A stretch of 9,286 nt of DNA from Alphaproteobacteria bacterium (GTDB taxonomy: Bacteria > Pseudomonadota > Alphaproteobacteria > UBA8366), in assembly GCA_030743445.1 (NCBI GenBank), contig JASLSL010000020.1:1-9286 (forward strand). Direction: 5' to 3'. Within the stretch, counting starts at the first letter, position 1. Every line of letters starts with the position of its first letter. Below, in pieces: positions 1-6,234 of the stretch. The notes below the pieces were generated by a model, which was given only the letters and a program-made list of their open reading frames with translations, was not told the origin of the DNA and made no database searches. The position numbers and the translations under genes are program-made.

Positions 1-671
<671 letters not shown>

Positions 672-700
672 TCTATTCACCTTCTTCGCATGTAGTCCCC

Positions 701-721
701 GACCGGACTGCGTCCCCGGTC
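701..721 (-). other. Predicted hairpin in the dnaK 5' leader
   Basis: GACCGG (701-706) and CCGGTC (716-721) form a perfect 6-bp stem with a 9-base loop in the predicted dnaK leader, about 30 bases upstream of the start codon. The stem does not include the ribosome binding site at 679-687, so a direct RNA-thermometer role is not supported. It may affect leader stability or be incidental in such GC-rich DNA. Confidence 0.3.
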
Positions 722-740
722 CGCCCTATCGCTCTGCGCG

Positions 741-810
741 GGTTCCGGTTTCGTTTACCGACTTTCGGCTATATGGGGAGAATTTCCGGCACTGCAACCT
801 TACCGGAACC
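741..810. repeat. 9-bp inverted repeat flanking the dnaK promoter
   Basis: GGTTCCGGT (741-749) and ACCGGAACC (802-810) are perfect reverse complements separated by 52 bases. The midpoint, about 775.5, falls inside the -10 element of the predicted dnaK promoter. A further TTCCGG core occurs at 784-789. The arrangement would suit a pair of operator half-sites for the divergent dnaK/DUF1848 region, but no known regulator motif was recognised, and chance occurrence is possible. Confidence 0.35.
771..798 (-). promoter_or_regulatory. Sigma-32 (RpoH)-type heat-shock promoter of dnaK
   Basis: Read on the minus strand, the -10 element CCCCATAT (778-771) matches the E. coli sigma-32 consensus CCCCATnT completely. 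A -35 element GTTGCAG (798-792) keeps the TTG core and one A of CTTGAAA (4 of 7). The spacer is 13 bases, within the sigma-32 range. Transcription would start near 764, giving dnaK a leader of about 93 bases. The position upstream of a classic RpoH target supports the call. The site is predicted from sequence only. Confidence 0.65.
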
Positions 811-867
811 GCGGCACCAGAAGTTTTCCCGTGACTTCCGCCGGTGATCTTCGCTCTGATAGCAGGC

Positions 868-1788
868 ATGATCGTCTCGGCGAGCTACAAGACCGACATC
901 CCGGCGTTCTATGGCGACTGGTTCATGGCCCGCCTCGAGGACGGCGGCTGCCGGATGGTCAACCCCTGGGGCGGACAGGTCCACGAGGTCCCGTTGACGA
1001 TCGACGCGGTCGACGGATTCGTCTTTTGGACCAGGAACTTACGGCCATTTATCCACAATTTGCCCACGGTCCGGCAACGGGCGCCGTTCGCCGTCCAATA
1101 CACCATAACCGGTTATCCGCGCGCGCTCGAGCCGGGCGTCGTGGCCATGGCGCACGCGATCGACGATCTACAGCGGTTAGCGGCTGACTTCGGTCCCCGC
1201 GCCGGCGTGTGGCGGTACGATCCGATCCTGTTCACCTCGCTGACCCCGGCCGACTGGCACAGGACGCAATTTCGGGAAATTGCCGCGGCACTCGCGGGAA
1301 CGGTCGACGAGGTCGTCGTTTCGTTCGCCCATATTTACGCCAAGACAAGGCGCAATCTCGACGCCGCGTCGCGGTCCGACGACTTCGAATGGACGGACCC
1401 GAGGATCGAGGAGAAGCGTTCGCTTGCCGTCGATCTTGCGGCTTCGGCGTCGGACCATGGCATACAGCTCACCGTCTGCGCGCAGGCAAACTGCCTCGTC
1501 GAGGGTGCTGTGCCGGCACGCTGCATCGACGCCGACCGGCTCGCCGACGTCGCGGGCGAGGCCGTCGCCGCCCCGGTCAAAGGCAACCGGCCCGACTGCT
1601 TGTGCCACCGGTCGCGCGATATCGGCGCTTACGACACCTGTCCCCACGGCTGTGTTTATTGCTACGCGGTCCAGAACCGCGATCTGGCGAAGCGCCGCCA
1701 CCAGGCGCACGATCCCATGAGCCCGTTCTTGTTCGAGCCGGCCCGGTCCCGGGCGGATTCAGAAGACGAGGCGTTGGCCCAAAACTAA
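868..1788 (+). CDS. DUF1848 family protein, putative iron-sulfur protein of unknown function
   Basis: A 306-residue protein recognised as DUF1848 from its opening MIVSASYKTDIPAFYGDWF, the segments VDGFVFWTRN, YTITGYPRALEPGV and VWRYDPILFT, and its C-terminal Cys cluster. The function is not established. The C-terminus carries C244-x-C246 followed by C258-PHG-C262-VY-C265-YA. The latter is a CX3CX2C pattern as used by radical-SAM enzymes for a 4Fe-4S cluster, but placed near the C-terminus instead of the N-terminus. That suggests a cofactor-binding protein; the chemistry is unknown. The ATG at 868 is chosen because family members start with M-[IV]-[IV]-SAS. An in-frame GTG at 844 would add eight residues. 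The gene lies between grpE and dnaK, converging on grpE and diverging from dnaK. A weak candidate promoter is TTTACC (754-759) and GAGAAT (778-783) with an 18-base spacer. There is no obvious sign of recent transfer in base use. Confidence 0.88.
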   Translation: MIVSASYKTDIPAFYGDWFMARLEDGGCRMVNPWGGQVHEVPLTIDAVDGFVFWTRNLRPFIHNLPTVRQRAPFAVQYTITGYPRALEPGVVAMAHAIDDLQRLAADFGPRAGVWRYDPILFTSLTPADWHRTQFREIAAALAGTVDEVVVSFAHIYAKTRRNLDAASRSDDFEWTDPRIEEKRSLAVDLAASASDHGIQLTVCAQANCLVEGAVPARCIDADRLADVAGEAVAAPVKGNRPDCLCHRSRDIGAYDTCPHGCVYCYAVQNRDLAKRRHQAHDPMSPFLFEPARSRADSEDEALAQN

Positions 1789-1814
1789 GCGCCAACACTG
1801 AGCGCCAACACTAA
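1785..1814. repeat. 13-bp tandem repeat at the DUF1848/grpE junction, with stops in three frames
   Basis: The unit CT(A/G)AGCGCCAACA occurs twice in tandem (1785-1797 and 1798-1810), followed by a partial third copy, CTAAGCG. Each copy carries a stop: TAA at 1786-1788 (used by the DUF1848 gene), TGA at 1799-1801 and TAA at 1812-1814. Because 13 is not a multiple of three, the stops fall in all three forward frames. On the other strand the grpE stop (TAG, 1813-1811) lies within the partial copy. No strong terminator hairpin is visible at this convergent junction. Confidence 0.8.
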
Positions 1815-2518
1815 GCGGTGGTGTCGATGGGCTCGATGTCCTCCGGCGGTCCGTCGGAATCGCCCTTGGCGACCGCGACCATGGCCGGGCGTAGCAGCCG
1901 GTCGCGCATGATGTAGCCCGGCTGCAACACCTCGACGATGGTGCCGGCGGGCCGGCCGGTGTCCTCGACCTCGTACATCGCTTGGTGGAAGTCGTGGTTG
2001 AACATCTCGCCGACCGAATCGATTTTCTTGATCCCGTGCTTCTCGAAGGCGGCCAGCAGTTCCTTCTCGACCATCTCGACCCCGGCGACGAGGGTCTGGA
2101 AGGATTCATCGTGGGTCTCTATATCGTCCGGCGTGCTGGCGAGCGCCCGGCCGAGGTTGTCGCAAACGTTCAACAAGTCCTTGGCGAAGTTGCTGGCGCC
2201 GTAGCGGCGCATTTCGTCGAGATCGCGGTCGGCGCGGCGGCGCGTATTCTCGACATCGGCGAGCGCGCGTAGCAAGCGGTCCTTGAGCTCGGTCGCCTCC
2301 TCCTCGGGCGTCCGTTCCGCCACCTCTTCCCCAGGGGCTTCGGTCGCGTCTTCCGCCGCAACCTCGTCGTCCGCCTTGTCCGCGGAGTCCTCCACAGCAG
2401 AGTCTGCCGCTTCCGCCTCTTCCTCGGCGGCGGCTTCGTCGGACGCGTCAACGGGTGCTTCTTCGCCCGTTTCCTCGGACGTTTCGTCCGGTTGTTCCTT
2501 TTCGATGTCCTCGATCAT
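1811..2518 (-). CDS. grpE: GrpE, nucleotide exchange factor of DnaK
   Basis: Cytoplasmic co-chaperone that releases ADP from DnaK and acts as a heat sensor of the DnaK cycle. The protein has 235 residues, against 197 in E. coli. Residues 1 to about 79 are a highly acidic, Ala-rich, low-complexity tail. The long helix that dimerises GrpE runs from about 76 to 160 and includes LLRALADVENTRRRADRDL. The C-terminal beta domain carries the family signature FNHDFHQAMYEV (173-184) and VEVLQPGYIMRDRLLRPAMV (195-214). The ATG at 2518 is preceded by AGGAGG (complement of 2531-2536), with a rather long 12-base spacer and no better in-frame start upstream. It lies 56 bases downstream of hrcA on the same strand, so the two are probably cotranscribed. 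Its tail end meets that of the DUF1848 gene. Confidence 0.98.
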   Translation of the reverse strand: MIEDIEKEQPDETSEETGEEAPVDASDEAAAEEEAEAADSAVEDSADKADDEVAAEDATEAPGEEVAERTPEEEATELKDRLLRALADVENTRRRADRDLDEMRRYGASNFAKDLLNVCDNLGRALASTPDDIETHDESFQTLVAGVEMVEKELLAAFEKHGIKKIDSVGEMFNHDFHQAMYEVEDTGRPAGTIVEVLQPGYIMRDRLLRPAMVAVAKGDSDGPPEDIEPIDTTA

Positions 2519-2574
2519 CGACGGGGCGTGCCTCCTAGTGGATAGAATCTAACATGTGGTACCCGCACGATCCC

Positions 2575-3615
2575 CTAGCTGATCATGCGGCCGATAACCT
2601 GGGCCGTGTAGTCGACCATCGGAATGATCCGGGCGTAGTTCATCCGCGTCGGGCCGATGACGCCGATCGCCCCGATGATCTGTTGCTGGCGGTTGGAATA
2701 TGGCGCGATGATCAACGAGCAACCGGACAATCCGAACAACTCGTTCTCGGCGCCGATGAAAATCTGCACGCCGTCGGCTGTTTCGGTTACCTCGATCAGG
2801 TTCAAAAGCGCTTCCTTGGTCTCCAGCGCCTCGAACAGCGCCCGAATCCGCTCGAGATCGCCGAGCGCCGTCACGTCGTCCAAGAGATTGGCCTGGCCAC
2901 GGACGATTAGGACACCTTGACCGCCCGCCGCCTCGTTCGACCAAGTCGCAAGGCCGGCTTCGACGACCTTGGCGGTCAGGGAATCGAGCTGCGCGCGGTG
3001 CGCCTCGATTTCGTTTCTCACCTCGGCCTCGGCCTCGCGCAGCGTGCGGCCGACGAGCTTCGTCGCAAGATAATTCCCGGCCTCGATCAGGCTGGAGGCA
3101 GGCATGCCGAGCGGTATTTCGATCGCCCGGTTCTCGACCATGCCGCTTTCGCTGACCAGCACCACCAGGGCGCGGCCGGGACCGAGGCTGACGAACTCGA
3201 TATGACGCAGGGTCGCCTCGATCGTCGGCGCCATCACCAGCCCGGCGCAGTGCGACAGTCCCGACAGCAAGGTCGAGACCTCCTCCATCACCTGGTTTGG
3301 ACTGCGTCCGGTGGCAGCACATCGCCCTTCGATGTCGGCGCGCTCGTCATCGGTCAGATTGCCGATCTCGAGCAACCCGTCGACGAACAGGCGCAGACCG
3401 GCGTCGGTCGGCAGGCGCCCGGCCGAGGTATGTGGCGCGTAGAGCAGGCCGAGCTCCTCGAGATCGGCCATGACGTTGCGCACGGTCGCCGGCGACAGCG
3501 ACGAGTTGAGGCGCCGCGACAGGGTGCGCGACCCGACGGCTTCGCCCGTCTCGACATAGGCTTCGACGATGTGTCGCAGGATGCTCCGCGACCGCTCGTT
3601 CATTTCCACGATCAT
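2575..3615 (-). CDS. hrcA: HrcA, heat-inducible transcription repressor
   Basis: DNA-binding repressor that, in the family, binds CIRCE operators of groESL and other chaperone genes, with GroEL helping to keep it active. The protein is about 346 residues, close to the usual 340-350. The N-terminal winged helix is clear: VEAYVETGEAVGSRTLSRRL, then LSPATVRNVMADLEELGLL and HTSAGRLPTDAGLRLFVD. It is followed by the GAF-like core and the C-terminal IGAIGVIGPTRMNYARIIPMVDYTA signature (last about 35 residues, read in parts). Two starts are possible. ATG 3615 gives MIVEMNERSR; ATG 3603 gives MNERSR, closer to many family members. The predicted promoter would start transcription about 3 bases before the first ATG. 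It is divergent from rph and probably cotranscribed with grpE. The frame stays open far upstream, but that extension is antisense to rph and rdgB. Confidence 0.97.
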   Translation of the reverse strand: MIVEMNERSRSILRHIVEAYVETGEAVGSRTLSRRLNSSLSPATVRNVMADLEELGLLYAPHTSAGRLPTDAGLRLFVDGLLEIGNLTDDERADIEGRCAATGRSPNQVMEEVSTLLSGLSHCAGLVMAPTIEATLRHIEFVSLGPGRALVVLVSESGMVENRAIEIPLGMPASSLIEAGNYLATKLVGRTLREAEAEVRNEIEAHRAQLDSLTAKVVEAGLATWSNEAAGGQGVLIVRGQANLLDDVTALGDLERIRALFEALETKEALLNLIEVTETADGVQIFIGAENELFGLSGCSLIIAPYSNRQQQIIGAIGVIGPTRMNYARIIPMVDYTAQVIGRMIS

Positions 3616-3624
3616 GGTGCCGGG

Positions 3625-3653
3625 AATGTAGTTAGCCGGTGTGAGAGCGTCAA
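3625..3653 (-). promoter_or_regulatory. Sigma-70-type promoter of hrcA-grpE
   Basis: On the minus strand, TTGACG (3653-3648) and TACATT (3630-3625) are separated by exactly 17 bases. They match the -35 consensus at 5 of 6 positions and the -10 consensus at 4 of 6. The predicted start of transcription, near 3618, would leave a leader of only a few bases before the ATG at 3615, or about 15 before the ATG at 3603. No CIRCE element is visible in the hrcA-rph interval. Confidence 0.55.
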
Positions 3654-3750
3654 TGCGACCGACAGGATATCGTGGAATCCCGGGTCGCGCTGGACGCGGC
3701 CCCGATCTGGGGCTAGCTTCGCCGAATCGACCACTTCGCCAGGGTATCCC

Positions 3751-4461
3751 ATGCGTCCCTCCGGCCGCGCCGCCAACGAAATGCGCTCCGTCTCGCTGGA
3801 GATCGACGTCTCCAAGTATGCCGAGGGCTCGTGTCTCGCCAAGTTCGGCGACACCCATGTGCTGTGCACCGCGAGCGTCGAGGATTCCGTGCCGCCCTTC
3901 CTGCGCAAATCCGGCCGCGGTTGGGTCACGGCGGAATACGCCATGCTGCCGCGCTCGACTAACACCAGGACCGAGCGCGAACGCGGCCGCACCTCGGGCC
4001 GGACCCAGGAGATTCAACGCCTGATCGGCCGCTCGCTTCGCGCCGTGACCGAGTTCGAGCCGATCGGCGAGCGTCAGGTCAAGGTCGACTGCGACGTCCT
4101 CCAGGCCGACGGCGGCACGCGGACGGCGGCGATTACCGGCGGCTACGTGGCGCTTTACCTCGCGTTCCACCATTTGGTGAAGATTGGCGTTGTCGAACGC
4201 GTTCCCCTGGGCGACCAGGTCGCGGCGGTCTCGTGCGGGATATGGGAGGGCGAGAGCGTCCTCGACCTCGACTACGCCGAGGATTCGAGCGCCCAGGCGG
4301 ATGCCAATTTCGTTTTCACCGGTGCGGGCGGCATCGTCGAGATCCAAGGCACGGCCGAACAGGAGCCCTTTAGCCGGGCGCGGTTCGACGAGCTGATCGA
4401 GTTGGCCGGGAAAGGCATCGGCGAACTCGTCGCCACACAGCGCGCGGTCCTCGGCCTCTGA
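3751..4461 (+). CDS. rph: Ribonuclease PH
   Basis: Phosphorolytic 3'-5' exoribonuclease that trims tRNA 3' ends and releases nucleoside diphosphates; the family forms hexameric rings. It has 236 residues, the normal length (238 in E. coli). It starts MRPSGRA, as in the family, and shows HAEGS-like YAEGSCLAKFGDTHVLCTASV (residues 23-43, read in parts), GWVTAEYAMLPRST, the Arg-rich RNA-binding stretch NTRTERERGRTSGRTQEIQR, the phosphate-binding GGTR (121-124), and the conserved metal-binding Asp pair D178 and D184. It appears complete and active, unlike the frameshifted rph of E. coli K-12. A modest AGGG lies 6 bases before the ATG. It is first in the rph-rdgB-hemW operon and divergent from hrcA. 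No strong forward promoter was recognised in 3616-3750. That interval has a 5-bp GCCCC/GGGGC hairpin at 3699-3713. Confidence 0.98.
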   Translation: MRPSGRAANEMRSVSLEIDVSKYAEGSCLAKFGDTHVLCTASVEDSVPPFLRKSGRGWVTAEYAMLPRSTNTRTERERGRTSGRTQEIQRLIGRSLRAVTEFEPIGERQVKVDCDVLQADGGTRTAAITGGYVALYLAFHHLVKIGVVERVPLGDQVAAVSCGIWEGESVLDLDYAEDSSAQADANFVFTGAGGIVEIQGTAEQEPFSRARFDELIELAGKGIGELVATQRAVLGL

Positions 4462-4467
4462 CATCGC

Positions 4468-5061
4468 ATGGCCCGGCGCTTCACCGACGACCGCTTGGTC
4501 ATCGCCAGCCACAATCGGGGAAAGGTTCGCGAGATCGCCGACCTGGTGGCGCCCTTCGACGTCACCGTGGTCAGCGCCGGCGACCTCGGCCTGGCCGAGC
4601 CAGAGGAAACCGGCGAGACCTTCGCCCAGAACGCCGCCCTCAAGGCGCTGGCGGCGGTGGCGGTGGGCCTTCCGGCCCTGGCCGACGATTCCGGCCTCGT
4701 CGTCCCGGCGCTCGATGGCGCCCCAGGCTTGCATTCCGCGCGCTGGGCCGGACCCGGCCGCGACTTCGACCTCGCTATGCAGCGGGTCGAGCGCGAGCTC
4801 GGGACCGGTGCCGACCGGCGCGCCCATTTCACCTGCGCCTTGGCGCTCGCCTGGCCCGACGGCGAGATCGCGGAATTCACTGGCGAGGTTCACGGCACCC
4901 TCGTCTGGCCGCCACGGGGCGACAGGGGTTTCGGCTACGACCCGATGTTCCAGCCGGCCGGCCATGACGTGACCTTTGGCGAGATGGACCCGGCGGCGAA
5001 GCACGCGATCAGCCACCGTGCCGATGCGTTCCGAAAACTGGTCGAGGTGTGTTTCCGGTGA
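4468..5061 (+). CDS. rdgB: dITP/XTP pyrophosphatase (RdgB/HAM1 family)
   Basis: House-cleaning enzyme that hydrolyses dITP, ITP, XTP and dXTP to monophosphates and pyrophosphate, keeping deaminated purines out of DNA and RNA. It has 197 residues, the same as E. coli RdgB. The family motifs are in order: SHNRGKVREI (14-23) for triphosphate binding, ETFAQNAALKA (50-60), ADDSGL (72-77) with the catalytic Asp, GFGYDPMF (154-161), and the C-terminal SHRADAF (182-188). The ATG at 4468 lies 6 bases after the rph stop, and the stop overlaps the hemW start (GTGA), so the three genes are very probably one transcript with translational coupling. Nothing unusual is seen. Confidence 0.98.
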   Translation: MARRFTDDRLVIASHNRGKVREIADLVAPFDVTVVSAGDLGLAEPEETGETFAQNAALKALAAVAVGLPALADDSGLVVPALDGAPGLHSARWAGPGRDFDLAMQRVERELGTGADRRAHFTCALALAWPDGEIAEFTGEVHGTLVWPPRGDRGFGYDPMFQPAGHDVTFGEMDPAAKHAISHRADAFRKLVEVCFR

Positions 5062-6218
5062 GCGCGGCGCGGCAAGACCTGGCGGTCTACGTCCACTGGC
5101 CATTCTGCTTGTCGAAATGCCCCTATTGCGATTTCAACAGCCACGTCCGGGAGGCGATCGACGAAGCGCGCTGGAAGACGGCGCTGCTCGCCGAGATCGA
5201 TTTCGAGGCCGCCGGGACGCCAGGGCACACCGTGACCAGCATCTTCTTCGGCGGCGGGACGCCGTCCTTGATGTCGCCCGGCACCGTGGCCGCGGCGATC
5301 GAGCGCATCGCCGAGCACTGGACCCTGGCCAAGGACACCGAGATTACCCTCGAAGCCAACCCGACCTCGGTCGAGGCGGAGCGCCTCCGGGATTTCAAGG
5401 TGGCCGGGGTCAACCGCGCCTCGCTCGGCGTCCAATCGCTCGACGACGAGGCGCTGACGTTCCTCGGCCGCGGGCATAGCGCCGCCGAAGCCCTCGCCGC
5501 GGTCGAGCTCGCCGGCGAAACTTTCGAGCGCTATTCCTTCGACCTGATCTATGCCCGGCCCGGGCAAACGACGGTCGATTGGGAGCACGAGCTTCTACGC
5601 GCCCTCGACTTCGCCGGCGATCATCTATCCGTCTATCAGTTGACCATCGAGCCCGGCACGCCCTTTCATGCGCTGCACCGCGACGGAGAGATTGTTACAC
5701 CGGACGACGCGGCATCGGCAGAACTGTACGAGGCGACACAACGCGTCCTCGGCGATGCCGGCCTGCCGGCTTACGAGATTTCCAACCACGCACGCCCCGG
5801 GGCCGAGAGCCGCCATAACCTGACCTATTGGCGATACGGCGAATATGTGGGCGTCGGGCCCGGCGCCCACGGCCGGATCAGCCGGGACGGAACCAAATTC
5901 GCAACCCATCGTGTGGCGTCGCCGGAACGCTGGCTCGCGGACGTCGAAGCGCGGGGGCACGGCATGCACGATCCGGTGGCGCTCGGCGAGCGGGATCGTC
6001 TCGTCGAAATGTTGATCATGGGCCTTAGATTGACCGACGGCATTCCCATCGGCCGATTCCGGTTCGAATTCGGCCGTCCGCCGGAAGAAATTCTCGATCG
6101 CTCGACGCTCGACGAGCTCGCCGCCGGCGGCTTCCTGGTGCTCGACGACCGCGGCCTCCGAGCAAGCCAAGCCGGCCGCCAGCGCCTCGACGCCCTGCTT
6201 CGGCGCCTGCTGGACTAG
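5058..6218 (+). CDS. hemW: HemW, radical-SAM heme chaperone
   Basis: Member of the HemN-like radical-SAM family. HemW proteins bind heme and a 4Fe-4S cluster and deliver heme to membrane targets; they are often misannotated as coproporphyrinogen III oxidase. It has 386 residues. The radical-SAM motif is C17-LSK-C21-PY-C24, followed by DFNSH. The fourth Cys of true HemN (CxC) is replaced by Phe26, which points to HemW. Other landmarks are FFGGGTPSLM (63-72), the segment FDLIYARPGQT, EISNHARPG, HNLTYW and VGVGPGAHGR, and the HemN C-terminal domain with LIMGLRLTDGI near the end. GTG at 5058 is chosen because it overlaps the rdgB stop; another in-frame GTG at 5049 would add three residues. The gene ends 16 bases before the end of the convergent lpoA-like gene. 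Confidence 0.96.
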   Translation: MSAARQDLAVYVHWPFCLSKCPYCDFNSHVREAIDEARWKTALLAEIDFEAAGTPGHTVTSIFFGGGTPSLMSPGTVAAAIERIAEHWTLAKDTEITLEANPTSVEAERLRDFKVAGVNRASLGVQSLDDEALTFLGRGHSAAEALAAVELAGETFERYSFDLIYARPGQTTVDWEHELLRALDFAGDHLSVYQLTIEPGTPFHALHRDGEIVTPDDAASAELYEATQRVLGDAGLPAYEISNHARPGAESRHNLTYWRYGEYVGVGPGAHGRISRDGTKFATHRVASPERWLADVEARGHGMHDPVALGERDRLVEMLIMGLRLTDGIPIGRFRFEFGRPPEEILDRSTLDELAAGGFLVLDDRGLRASQAGRQRLDALLRRLLD

Positions 6219-6234
6219 CACCAGATTTCGCGAA

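Noticed and set aside
1741..1754. GCCCGG/CCGGGC inverted repeat near the end of the DUF1848 gene
   Set aside because: Short stem inside coding sequence without a U-tract on either strand; not a convincing terminator.
3625..3660. Possible CIRCE operator upstream of hrcA
   Set aside because: TTGACGCTC matches one half-site at only 6 of 9 positions and the other half, 9 bases on, does not match; GCTAA occurs but not in the right geometry.
2917..3750. Upstream extension of the rph frame across hrcA
   Set aside because: RNase PH starts with its typical MRPSGRA at 3751; the upstream part is antisense to hrcA and has no family resemblance.
3616..5103. Upstream extension of the hrcA frame, open for about 1.5 kb antisense to rph and rdgB
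   Set aside because: HrcA is complete from 3615 or 3603 at the normal family length, and the extension covers two well-recognised genes on the other strand. It is a GC-rich shadow frame.
6227..6234. Palindrome TTCGCGAA at the hemW/lpoA-like junction
   Set aside because: Only 8 bases, with no loop or T-run, so not a terminator; expected by chance at this GC content.
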